DNA of 64,000 bases from the NCBI RefSeq assembly GCF_021155765.1, contig NC_060116.1:17176584-17240583 (forward strand). Reading direction: 5' to 3'. This document shows, one piece after another, positions 23,712 through 35,743 of the stretch. A program made the translations under genes and the position numbers. Position 1 is the stretch's first letter. The number at the start of each line of letters is the position of its first letter. A model generated the notes under the pieces. It was not told where the DNA came from. It did no database searches and worked only from the letters and a program-made list of their open reading frames with translations. Source of the DNA: Diprion similis. Lineage: Eukaryota > Arthropoda > Insecta > Hymenoptera > Diprionidae.

Positions 23712-26700
23712 ATGTATGTACGTATATGTTTCTGGCATGGAGAAAGAGCGTGAAAATGACGCGTGCTCCAAGTTTGAGTTATTATTATTACTGTTATTTT
23801 TTTTCCTACCGCGATAACAAGCCAACCGGCAGCGCTCCGCTAGACCATTCATACAAAAGTTGGTCAAGTTTCCTGATATATATATAATATATATATATAT
23901 ACCTCCGGGGCACTCGAATTTTTTAATAAAGTATGCCACTGTATGCTTTTCAATAAGCTCATTTAATTCTTTCTTGATCCGTGTGTTCCAGATCTATTCA
24001 GTTTGGTTGAATGGATGATTGCTCCTCGATGACTCGTCGACGATACTACAGAAATGTGTAAATTCAATTCGAGAACTAACGCGGAGATCATTATTATTCA
24101 TTTCGTATCTACTGTAAAAATAACGAATAATTCACTGTTCACGAATTAGGTACATACAAAATACTGAAATCTGAAATTACAAATGTTGCTTATTGTACAC
24201 ATTTTTGTGCTATGATAAAGCGTATTTATGTACACATGGCTCGTATAGGGTTTTGTACTCTTCCAGAGAAAGCAATTTCAAGTTTCAAACAATCATTCTC
24301 TTTTCATTTCTAGATATCTAGGTATAAAAGAGATATTGGAGATTTCCTCTTTTTATTTAAAAATCCGGTATACCTACTTAATCAGTGAACCTTCTAAATT
24401 TTTTTTTTTTGTCAAGTAACGATATAATAAAGGCGCTCCGACTTTCCGATTCCGCGTTTAGTGTGACGATGCCGAACGAAAGCAGTTTGTAAGATCGCCG
24501 CCGTTAACTACGCTTTGGTCTTATCCACTTAATTTCTTTCTTTATCAAAGCCTTTCATCGATGAACCATCCACATAACAGGTAACCTACACTGCCAAACA
24601 AAACCGTTGCATTCGTCATCAATTCATATTGATCTATCCTGCCACCGCTTCAACGACGTACGTATCTACATACACGCATTGGTGCACATAGTCAGGTACA
24701 ATGCACACATGCAAATTAACACCCGTCTCTCTCCTGTCTTCGTCGTAACAGCTATCTATATCTACCTTACACCCATACACGTATAACGCGCGTGCGCACA
24801 CATCAATATGCCGTGTCTGGCATCAGGCAATGGCCATTGCTCTATCGAGTTGGAATTATTTGTCCATTTTCCCCCGGTTCGCTATACGCTATACTTCATA
24901 TATGTACTAATCTACCATTTACACAACTCACGGGCTTGTTCAGATATTTTCGTTTATTGATCGTCGGTCGTCGGGTCGTTACACACTCATTACCGATAAT
25001 CGTTGAGTGGCTCTTTGTTCCTTACGATAGCCCAATTCCTTCCTCTCCTCCCTTCGGACTCTATACGCATGCAGGCTGTGGCTCACCTGCCGTCCGTCCG
25101 TAGCGTCGGCTCGTCCAGCGATCGTCACCCAACATCGTCGGACCTGCGTGCCTTCACGTCGTCCCAGCGCCTTCCTCTATACTCTTTTATCTCCGTATAC
25201 ACGTCTCGTGTTTACCCAGCCGTTCGTTCCGTTCCGATGCACCGAAACCAGATATGTCAATCCGCTGCACTAGACAGTGCTGCTGATGCTGATGCTGCCT
25301 AGCATCGATGCTTTGTCCTGACTCTGATCCTCATCCTGATCCTATGAACGTCGATTTGTAGGATCATCTCGGAGAATGATCCAGATCCCAGTCGGCAGTA
25401 GTCGGCAAATATCAGGACCTGTGTGCCAACTAAGTTGACATGGTCTACTTTTGTTGAGAGTCGGAACGCTTGTCCCTTGAATCGATACATCCATTAAGTG
25501 AAAACGGTGAACACCTCGTGCGATCTACCTACGTGCTACTTGGTTCTATATTTGAGCCAAGAAATTTTTGCTTATCGAGTCCGTCGTTTGGCCATTCTAC
25601 TGTATCGTCACATATTTTTAGTTTTTTGACTATTCCTCGAGACCGAAGAGAAACTGATGATATTGATCGAAGTTTGATCGATTTATAACTAGGTGTTCGC
25701 GCAGACTTTATAAAATAAATATTTCAGTCACAGGTATACTCGCGAAAGGAGAATAGCAAAAAGATCACCTGAAATCTGTAGTAGAAAGAAAGGAATGAAA
25801 AATTTTCATTAATAATTCCAAAATTCCAATTTCAAAGACGAATTACACACAATATCCGGGGATGTTGTTGCAGAGGATTGCCCTGCGGCGTTCAACTTCC
25901 GGAAGCAGTCCCCGGCGGAGATGGAGACAAGTTCGCATCGATCGGAGCAAGGTTCAGTTACTTCCAAGAGAAACGCGCCGCGTTGCAGGTTAACACGCCG
26001 GCGAAGATCGACCTTCGTAGGAACATAAATCCACCGGCGCGTTACAAAAATGCCCGGCCGACGGTACGTCTCAGGCCGCGTCAGGTTCTCTGCAGCAAGT
26101 GCAGGTCGATCTGTAACGAGAACAGCGAAAACGTTGACGTTAGCAGGAAGCGGAAGCTCGCGGAGGAAACCACGCCGACGAGACGGAGCGACAGGAGTCG
26201 GTGTCAACCGACGACGGCGAAGGGTCAGCGGAATCTGTTCGCCGAAAACCAGACGGAAAACACCGGACCGTCGGCTACCCAGCTTCCAAAGGCACCCGGG
26301 CTCCAGTGCGGCAGTGATTCCAGCAAAATGAATCCCTCCCTGATACCGAAGCTCTCGAGGCTCCGTCCTAACGAGATAAACGAGGCCACTCAGGCCGGCT
26401 GCGGCGACAAGGGAAAACAGCAGCCACAGATTTCCGGTGGCTCGGGCTCCTCCTCCTCATCCTCGTACTGGTCCAAGGACGAAGAGGACTCGCCCGGAAA
26501 ACCGGAGGACGGTAGGGACGAGGCTGGGAAACGGAATCGGTCGTCCGAATTCGTCGGGAATCCATCGACCGCGTATTCAGCCCGGCCAAGGCGCCTCAGC
26601 AGCTCCTCGGTTGAGAGCGCGAAGGTCCCTGACGAGGAGGACAAGAAGACCCTGGCAGCCGCCGACTCGACGATGAGGGTAAGAACCAGCGGTGGCCGGG

Positions 26701-28845
26701 TGTCGAGGAAGAAGAGGTCCGTCGGTTCGATGGAGGATTTGTGGGACGAGTCGGTCTTCGAGGACCCCAGCAGGACGGCGAGGACGACTCCGGTTATCAA
26801 GATATCATTCGGCACGCAGGGTGAGGGGACTGTGATGAAGATACCCGCGAAGATACAGTGCAGCCCATTCGACAGGGACGGCGAAACCGATACCGAGGAC
26901 ACCCAGGACGCCGGCGTTGAGTTGCAGGAGCGCGACCCTCTCGAACTACTCGAGCAGGCTCCGATCGTCGACTTGACGCAGCTCGACGAGAACGAGGAGG
27001 AGCTGCGACACGAGGCTCAACTTCAGCAGCAGCTCGGCATCGGAGGGGGAAAGGACGCCAGTGCAAAGGCGGCCAAGCGGGCGCTCAAGAAGGCGAAGAA
27101 AGAGGCCAGGAGAAAGATGCTCGGTGGTGTTTCTCCGGCCAGGTCACCCTGCAACGGATCGCCAAGGTGAGGTACTTGCCATGCTGATTGACGATTTATA
27201 TTTCTAGAAGCACGTCGTCGCGAGAACGAGGAATCTTCCATTCTTTTACCTTCTTTTACCTTCTTTTACCTTCCACGGTTCCGGGTCCCGATTGTGTCTA
27301 TTTTACACACAATCATCTGTAACGCATAACGCCGTGGCGTCCTACTACGTACGACATGTCTATGATAACTGCAGCTTTCCACCTCGGCAACAGCGGTATT
27401 GACCGTAAATGACGAACAGGTGTCTTCTCATTAGGCGAGCTTGTCTCCGATTAAACTGCGGAATCGTTTTTGTCTTGAATGTTTAAATGTAACGTATACT
27501 TATACTCGTGTCGCTGCAGTTGTGTAAGCATACGGTCTGTAAAAAGCTTATGTTGTCGCGTTTTATTAATACGTTAATATCCACATATTATATTAGTCGA
27601 TAAATATCGGAAAAATATGAGTATCCAAATCGACCTCATTCCAAATCCTTGTGCATTTTCATATCCTCAGCGAAACCTGCAGAATAGATTATTAATGCAT
27701 AAATATCTATCCGGTTGATTGTCAGGTACAACCCGACCTCGGACGCGCTTTCCTACCACCGTCGGAGGCACAAGGTAAAGCACAAGAAGAAGCATAAGGA
27801 GGAACGAAAGCACAAGGGGGGTCAGGGTCAGAACGGCACGGTAGTCCAGCAGCAACAGCAGCAGGAGGAGGACGTGGTTGGAGGGGCGGTCGGGGATCAG
27901 CAGCACAAGTGGAACGTACTTCCGGGGGATTCTTACACGGCCATAAAGGAGCAGTGTCTGAAACAGAAGTTATCGATATCGCTGAAGAGGCTGAACACGA
28001 ACGCGTACGCGAGGTGCGATTACCCGGTGAGCAACGCCTCGTCAGGGTGCAAGAGTCCGGGCGCCAGTAGCGACGAGCTCAGCGAACAGGAGCCGGAAGT
28101 TGACGCTGGCGAAACGGCTCCGGACTTTCCACCCCCGGCGCATCCGCTCGTGATGCGACTCGCCGCCACCCCCGTAGCCCACTGCCTGACGGCCACCGGG
28201 AGGCGGATGGATGTCGGCGACGTCGTCTGGGGAAAGATTCACGGGTTTCCGTGGTGGCCTGGAAAGGTGATGATTATACTCTTGTCTTCCTCGATCACTG
28301 ATATGCTTCGAACCATTTATGTACGTGGCTGTGGCAAATGAACGATTACCTTATATACGTTTAAGGTGCTGAGCATCACCGTGTCCTGCAAGGAAGACGG
28401 CACCTCGTCCGGGCCCCAGGCTCATGTCGCCTGGTACGGATCGTCGACGAGCTCTCTCATGTCCTGCGATCAGCTGAGTCCGTTCCTCGAAACTTTCAAG
28501 GTTCGTTTTGTTATTCGGAACGTGGTGTAACAGATTTTAGAGAGGAAACACGTTACGTCTGATTAACAAGCTGCGAATAGATTGAGATTGCCGTATTTGC
28601 CAATTCACATTGGATCCCAAATTCGCCAACTTGAATTGTTTACTATAAATTTCTGTTCCGTAAGGCTTGATAACGAATATCCGTTTTGTCATCCACAGAC
28701 GCGGTTCAACAAGAAGAAACGCGGACCTTATAAGGAAGCCATTAGGCAGGCACAGACTGAAGCCAGGAGTCAGGCTACGCCGGATGAAGCCGATAGCGTA
28801 TTGAAGGTCTGCGGATCTCCCCGCGAAGTTAACGTCCTCTCGTGA
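19159..28845 (+). CDS. PWWP2A: PWWP domain-containing protein 2A/2B orthologue, 755 aa, 5 exons
   Basis: Exons run 19159-19310, 25874-27166, 27726-28266, 28366-28500 and 28699-28845, in phase throughout (2268 nt). Exon 1 encodes IVVVSFEHGTKLFQGALLD, matching the conserved N-terminal block of vertebrate PWWP2A. Exon 2 carries RLRPRQVLCSKC at about residues 116-127, the family's internal motif, then a long Ser/acidic, low-complexity region. Exon 3 has a Lys/His-rich tract (HKVKHKKKHKEERKHK) and ends in GKIHGFPWWPGK at about residues 651-662. Exons 4-5 complete the PWWP fold (HVAWYGSS, LSPFLETFK) and the basic tail RFNKKKRGPYKEAI. Vertebrate PWWP2A binds H2A.Z nucleosomes and H3K36me3 DNA and recruits part of the NuRD complex. 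Which vertebrate paralogue it matches best cannot be settled by eye. Confidence 0.93.
19311..25873 (+). other. PWWP2 intron 1 (6.56 kb)
   Basis: Bounded by donor AAAAG/GTAAGA and acceptor TTGTTGCAG. It holds microsatellites: a GAAA run near 19903-19923, a GCAG run at 22381-22413, a G11 run at 22754-22764 and a TA run at 23660-23702. A CpG-rich patch at 22.8-22.9 kb includes AAGATGGCCGACC, a YY1-like sequence with an ATG, and might be an alternative first exon. No other exon could be supported. Confidence 0.7.
23660..23720. repeat. (TA)n then (TGTA)n microsatellite
   Basis: About 21 TA units run into TGTATGTATGTATG. Shorter TA runs lie at 23508-23526 and 23877-23901. Confidence 0.9.
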
Positions 28846-31800
28846 AAGTCTGCAAGCCGATTGTCGGCAACGATTCTGCGAAGCAGCAACGCAAACGCTA
28901 TACGCACGCACAGAATTATCGTTGTCTTGTTGTAAAATAGAGTAACAAAAGATGAAGAAAATTGTACATATTATTAAGTATACACCTATATAATACTAGC
29001 GGTTATTATTATTATTTTTTATTATTGGTTGATGTTACACGTATTTTGATGCAACGATCAGCATTGTTGTGTTCTCGCGATAACTGTCGGTCTTAAACGT
29101 GTAGGTATACTTATATGGGTTCGTATCTATATAATTGTAGTCGTATAAACAGACTATGCATCTGTACATATTTTACGTCGACGGTGTTCCCTAATTGCCA
29201 TGAATTTTTTCACACACTCCGTCGACGAAATTGTAAAGATAATTTTTCTTCAAGACTGGGAGGGTTGTCGGGACCGTTTTATAGATCGTCTCATCCGATT
29301 GCCAACGTTCCTCGATTTCAAAATTCTACTTTCGCGAACAAAACGCGATGTACTTTCAGTTTTTCAAGCTTTGTCTTGGAAATATTTATGGCTCAGAAAC
29401 GTGTAGCTTTAACAGCAAAGTTATTTGATAAAGGAGAAAAGGAAATATTTCGTTTTGTATAAAATTTGTATTCTTTCGTTATCATTATTGTTTTGGTTTT
29501 ATTTTTTTTTTCAAATCTTCTATTAAATATTTTTCTTGGTTTGAGAAATGGAAAACTGGATTTTATCCAAATAACTGCGATCAATTATTGCAATCCATCC
29601 GTTTTTTTCCTTCTCGATCACAGTATTGTATTTGATCAATTTTCACAAACTTTTTCTGTTATACTTGGAATACTTCAATCATACACACGTTACTATATTT
29701 TCCTTTGTTTCTTTCATCCGGTGAACAATCAAAGAGGATGCAGGCCGGGTTGAGACGAAAGGGCCCGCGATCGTCTTTCAGATTTCCTCGAGTCGACAAG
29801 CGTGTCGCATGTAGCGGATTACCTGTAAGAAGAAGAAGGAGATAAAATGATCTTACAAAGATCGCTCGTCCAGACCTCGTGTAATCAGCAACTAAAACGA
29901 ACCAAAAGGCAAACAAACTATCTTAGTGTTCACACAATTACCACTGGCTGTTGTTCCTCACAAACTATTATATAAATATAAAAATAACTTTATACACGTA
30001 CGTATATTTTTATTTAACGAATAAATAGTGCGAATTCTCATCAGAATATAAATTCAAAGTCCTCCCGCTGCTACCGCAATCGCGAGTTGCGAGCTTCCGT
30101 ACTTAAAACAAGTTGATAATCGGTTAAAGTTTCACTGTCGGTGTTGGTTGGCTCTTCGTAAGATGCTAATCGCATCCAAGAGACTGCCAAGTCGAGTCGG
30201 ACGGTACAAAACGAATTTTCGCCACGATCTTTTACGTGTAATTTTTCAAGGATGTAAGCTCTGTTTAATTAACTAAACATCTCTCATCGGCTATGTTAGG
30301 TACGATTTTATAATTTTCGTTCACACGTTTTGAGCAACGAGAAAGATGAGGCTGCAGATGGCTGCGGCGCATCTAATCGCCTCGGATAAGCGGATAAGAA
30401 ATCAGTGCCGTATCTCGGTTCACCGCAGTATTCAGTGCGACTATCGGTATTCCCGGACTGTCGGATCCGTTCAGGTCGCGTTGCGGGATTCTTTACTTTC
30501 TCTTATCCACCTCGTCGAGTTTGAAAAAATAATGTTGAAAAGTATCGCTACTGTGTCTACTGCCGGTTCGAAATACAAGATTGATACTTAACAGTATAAA
30601 TTATATGCTTCGTTCATTTTAGTGGGACAATGACTGCGTGCCTGAGGGATTTTGCAGTTTTATTTCGTCTCCCAGGTAAATTCCGACACCCACAGCTTAT
30701 TTATTTCTTTTCTACTTCTGCAATAGCCACATATCTTTTCTCATTAGTTTTTACTCCTGAAAGGCTTACCCGAAAAGATAGTAATTTATTCAATCCACCG
30801 TTGATAAGAACACTCATAAAATCGAACCGATACTGGGTGTCCGGAAACGTAAATAGTAAATCAGCCTAACAAATAACCGGGAATACCTAATTTAACCGAA
30901 AATTTTTCTCACGTTCGCATGTCTTCAATCATCCCAATTTTTTTCTATTTTGGACATACGAGACAAGTGATGGAAGTTAATCTTGCGCAATGTTCGCTTC
31001 TTTCGAATCTCGTCTAATTATTGTTATTGTTGCAGCAATATTTTTATCGCAATTATAATTGTAATTATTATACATTGGTTAATTATGTTACTGTCATCGC
31101 GCAATATTCATCGATTCTCATTGTCAGCATATGCTATACGTATGTCGAAATGTTAACATTTGAGATTTAATTTTTTCGGCACATCGAGTCGTTTAAACCT
31201 ATAATAATATGCTCAATCGTACATGCGTGAAATTGCTGTTATAAAAATAATTTAGGTATATCAAAAGATAGAAAACGAAGAAATATTGAAAAGCGAAATT
31301 GTATTACTCTTTCGTTAGCAATTTATTATGTACCTCGCTATCGTAACTAACAAATGTGCTTAATTGATATATACTATTCTGGAAATTATTCAAACGATTC
31401 TGTTAAAATTATGACGTGCTTCAAAAAGTGTTTGATAATATACCGTCGACATATATTATTAGACCAATACCTACCGACTCGAGATATTAAATAAAAAAAA
31501 AGAAAAAAAAAGAAATACAAACATATTCATAAATGTCACAAACCGATTCGTTTTGCGATAAAATTATATGTATACATGACATCTTGAATCGATTTTGGTT
31601 TACAAGTTGAAAATACAAGCACGGATTCTCGCGCACGCGCACATAGAATGCATAATGTGCGATGATATACTTTTATTTATACATACACGTTATGTAACAA
31701 CCCGCAAGATATGCAGCTTTCTAGACGTATGGAAAGAATGTGGTTAGCATCTTTTGTATGATTATCGATAATATGGTTGTTACTATTATTATATTATTAT

Positions 31801-34060
31801 TACTATTATTATTATCATAATTTTTATAACCATTATTCTTCAAACTTGTAGTGGTGTTGCGATGTGTGCACTACTGCAGCGGTCGACGTATGAAAGGATG
31901 TTTTTAAGTAACTGTGATTTTTTCCAATATTTTATATACATAAGTAAATCAATAAATAAATCAATTTAACACAAACAAATTTCAATCGATATGAAAAATC
32001 AAACAACTTATTTCAACTTCACTAAATCTGTGTATAAAAGTTATATACTTCAAAGTGAAAATTCCAGATTGTTGAAATAATACTATTGTAGATGGCTAGT
32101 TTTTTTTTTTTTTTTCATACATATGAAACGGTATTTTTGAGAAGTTTTGTGCGTATAAAAATCTGCGTAAAGTTTGTCTGTTCCAATAGCCTACTATTGG
32201 ATAATAGATATTTTTTTTAAATCTCATAGGTACTTATTATTAGCTTCAGATTGTGTGCATGTACTATGATTAATGCCCTCCTATAAGTTTCTGGAATGCG
32301 GATAATCTCGGCGTTTTTTTCGAACACCATGTACCATGTATAAAAATTATAATAACGTCTATTCGAAGAAATTACTAACCGCAGGATGGACGCGATGTTT
32401 CGTTAAGGTTCCAACAGCATCGTTATTCGTTTATACATAAGTACGGGTGTATCCGGCTGTTTACATTAAGTAGAAAATCTTCCCATCAATTTTATCCATG
32501 ATCGTGATTTTTTTTATTACGGAAGTTCCGCGAGGATTTAAAAAATGTCATGAATGTTTATGTATGCGTATCACGTATTTATTGTGTGTTTAGGCAGACA
32601 CGCACGTGTCGCGCACCTCACGCGGAGAGTTCATGTCGATCTTGCGTGTCTGAATTTTCCTCAAACTACGGTTTTACCTGCGTGTATTATTGCGCATTTA
32701 TATGTTACGTGCAGCGCTCAGATAATCATCTTTCCTGATATGCGCGATCTTATAAATTTGTAGAATTACGTCGTAGTCGTCGCGGGCCACTCTTCTTAAT
32801 TAATTAAATACTCATGTATAAATAGGCATGTATCTAATTCATTTACGCGCGTGTAGAAACAATCCACTGGCAAATTGCTAACATTTGTACAAAAGTCCGA
32901 ACTCCCGTTTCATAATTGTGCTTTTAAAAAATTCGCCTCTCAAATTAATCATTCTTATTTTTATATCTTCATTCGTTACAATCAGCCTAATTAAATCTTG
33001 CAAAAACGAGACTTATACAGATCAATTTTCTCATAATATTACCCTTTTGAATACTGCTTTTCTATTTTCAGTGGCGTATAATCGTCAACGATATAACACA
33101 ACTTGTCCCACGGCATTAAAAATCGATCGCGTTACAACGAAAAGTCCGGTTGATACAGACATATACAGATACGAATGGACGTATGCAAACATTTGTCAGT
33201 AATTCAATAAGAGATGATTAAGCTGATGTGAGTAGGTACGCCCTGTCGACAAATTTACGCTTCACAAGCATATGCAGAATATAACTACTAAAAATGTTAT
33301 CTGTCTTCCATTCGTTATTATTTATGCCACGTACGTTATCCTACTATAGTTAGATGATTTAGTAGGAAATTTGTGACGAGTGCATCATATTTTCTTATAC
33401 AAGACAGGAAGTTTGGAATATTTCTCCGACAATGAGACTAGAAATTCGCTATTTCTTCGATACAAAAAAGGAGAAAGAAACGGCGGAAAAAACTCAAGAA
33501 ATGTCGTCGCACAATTGAATATGTATCGTGTATACAAAGTGATGGTTTAATGATCATACTATATATATTGTCTATAAGGACAAATATATATATACATATA
33601 GATGTAATAGTGTGTTCTATATAATTTATTGTATAGTGACCGATTCAAAGTGAGGCTTGCTCTTTTATATAAATACACACCGTTGTATACGTATGCATAT
33701 TATTGCTGAATATACTTTTCTTCCTAACTCATTACAATAAACGCGATATTCGGGTCTACTGATTTAATTTTTTATACTCTCATTTCTAAACATCACCTAA
33801 AATGATATTAGTGATACCTAATGGTATTTATTGTGTGCGTTGCGGTGTATACGTGTACATATATATAAGCGTTATACGCGGAATCGTTTTTGCGATATTA
33901 GCACTTTGGTGAGCTTCTGTTATACTCACATCTACTTGACACGTAGTGCATTCGTTGAGAACCAATCTGTCCGTCTGGTTATTTGCGCTGATTTCGCTGA
34001 TCGCGGCGTGAAAATGTCATTAAAATCGGCAAATATTTGCACTAGGTAGAATCGCAAATA
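28846..34060. other. PWWP2 3' UTR and long AT-rich spacer
   Basis: The first part is presumably the PWWP2 3' UTR. An overlapping AATAAATAAA at about 31950 is one possible polyadenylation site, which would make a 3.1 kb 3' UTR, but earlier sites are equally possible. The rest is AT-rich with ATT runs near 31780-31820. No exon, tRNA or element was recognised. Confidence 0.45.
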
Positions 34061-34064
34061 TATT

Positions 34065-34067
<3 letters not shown>

Positions 34068-34112
<45 letters not shown>
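34068..34112. repeat. (TA)n microsatellite
   Basis: About 22 TA units, 90 bp upstream of the G-rich repeat and the GC-rich block that follow. Confidence 0.9.
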
Positions 34113-34113
<1 letters not shown>

Positions 34114-34213
34114 CGGTGAGTTGACTTCCCGGCTTTCGAGAGCACCTGTTATTCGTTCCTGTTTACCCTGCATTCATTCTTACGTTTGGTGCCAATATTC
34201 GGCAATGTGCAGG

Positions 34214-34258
34214 GTAGGGGGTGGGGGTGGGGGTGGGGGTGGGGGTGGGGGTGGGGGC
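34214..34258 (+). repeat. (GGGGGT)n G-rich hexamer repeat
   Basis: Seven consecutive runs of four or five G separated by single T bases. The plus strand has far more than the four G runs needed for an intramolecular G-quadruplex. It sits at the left edge of a GC-rich block with exon-like features. Confidence 0.9.
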
Positions 34259-34737
34259 CACGCACTCTTTCGCAATTTCATCAAAAGCCACCCCGGTTGC
34301 GCCGAGGGCGGAGGGTGTGGATCAGCGGGGTTCGGGAGAGTTCGGGCGACGTCGTTCCTTCCTTCCCACGTCCACAGGGGTTGGAAAGATGCGCGAGCGA
34401 CCGACGCCCGGCGCGGGTGGAAAACTGAACGACCCTGCGATTGGTACCAGAAACCAGCAGCGTCGCGGGTGTCCGTCGAACGCAGGGACTCTCGCAATCG
34501 TCTTCGACTCCATCGTCCTCGTCCTCGTCCTCGTCCTCGGGCAGCAACCTAACGACGCCTCCGTCGAACCCCGGACTCTTCGCGAGACTCTCCACCATCC
34601 CCCACGTCCAACGAGACGTCAGGATCAGAGTCTCGAGCCGTCGCGTTTCACCCTCTGAGAGTAGCCAAGAGCCCCGGTGCATCGGCTCGAGACGACAGAA
34701 ATGGAAGTCGAGATGACGCAGGCACGTGGACGTTAGC
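34259..34737 (+). other. GC-rich block, possible 5' exon of the next gene
   Basis: This stretch is much more GC-rich than its flanks and ends at GTTAGC/GTAAGT, a strong plus-strand donor (last exon base 34737). It contains a TCC/TCG run reading as polyserine in one frame. A frame open over 34553-34737 looks codon-like (SRDSPPSPTSNETSGSES), but it ends in phase 2 and does not match the phase of the exon at 35738. It is therefore more likely a 5' UTR exon, or part of a gene I cannot resolve. The minus strand also has a 165-codon open frame with an acidic run. Confidence 0.4.
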
Positions 34738-35743
34738 GTAAGTCTCAGAGTTGAATCTCGATCATCCTTCTCTGTCATTGTCTTTCCGAATGTCTCGTTG
34801 ATTGCGCGTAACGAGTACCTTGTACCTTATATCTTACACCTTGTACCTTATACCTGCCCTGCACTCTCACCGACCGATCAATGCTAGTTGCTGTTTTCTC
34901 GCCTTTTATTTCAATCGAGCTTCCGAGAGCACGGATCCCCCTCGTCGAGACGGTATGTAGGTCACAGCCAGCATTATCTTTGCCGGATATATAAGGTGTC
35001 GAAGTATAAAACGAGTATAAAAGTCCCATTCACTTTAGGTATAATATACCCGTTTCGCGAAGATTAGAAGATTTTAACACGAGGAATTGTTGTTTTGCCG
35101 CCGAGATCAGCTATCTATCGTCAATTGTCCCTAGCAAATTTTTCATTCGCCAATTATCGCCCCGGAATTTTGCGCGTGCGTTTATTTCTTTGCCAGCACG
35201 TGCTCGCGTATCCGTTATGTATACGGTATCCAGATTATAGATCGGTCGAGAAGCACTCAAGCTAGTAGCTGGATGGCCAAACCCCTTCGTTTACAGAAAA
35301 GCTGAATGGCCGTGGAAAGTTCTTATCAATTCGTCGCAGAGCGACCGCTGGGTTAAGGTCGTTTCGACATGCCGCTGTCTATGCGGTATATCTGCCTATA
35401 TCAGGCCTAGTATACCCGACACGCGATGCCAAAATTTCACCTTTATATCTATCTATAATCGCGTTTAGATCTACATATAATTCGTAATTTACCCGCCCGT
35501 GTGAAACGCGAGAAATTGTAATCCATAACCGCAAAATACAGTCGGTCACTCCATTTCCCGCCTTTTTTTGTTCATTTTAATCTCGATCCGTACAACCAGA
35601 TTTCAGATTTGCAAGCACTGCGCGTTGTCCTGTTACTCAAAGTCAAAAGTCAATTCTAAACCGCCCGCGTGACGAATTCTCAACAAACTTAGACCGCAAA
35701 TTCACCTAACACTGAGGCTTTTCGGATCAAATTCCAGACGATT

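Noticed and set aside
23649-23939. 96-codon minus-strand frame with a poly-IY tail
   Set aside because: It is largely translation of the TA microsatellite.
25809-27241. Several overlapping frames on both strands around the large PWWP2 exon
   Set aside because: They are shadows of PWWP2 exon 2, whose GC-rich codons suppress stops in other frames. Only the frame in phase with exons 1 and 3 carries family motifs.
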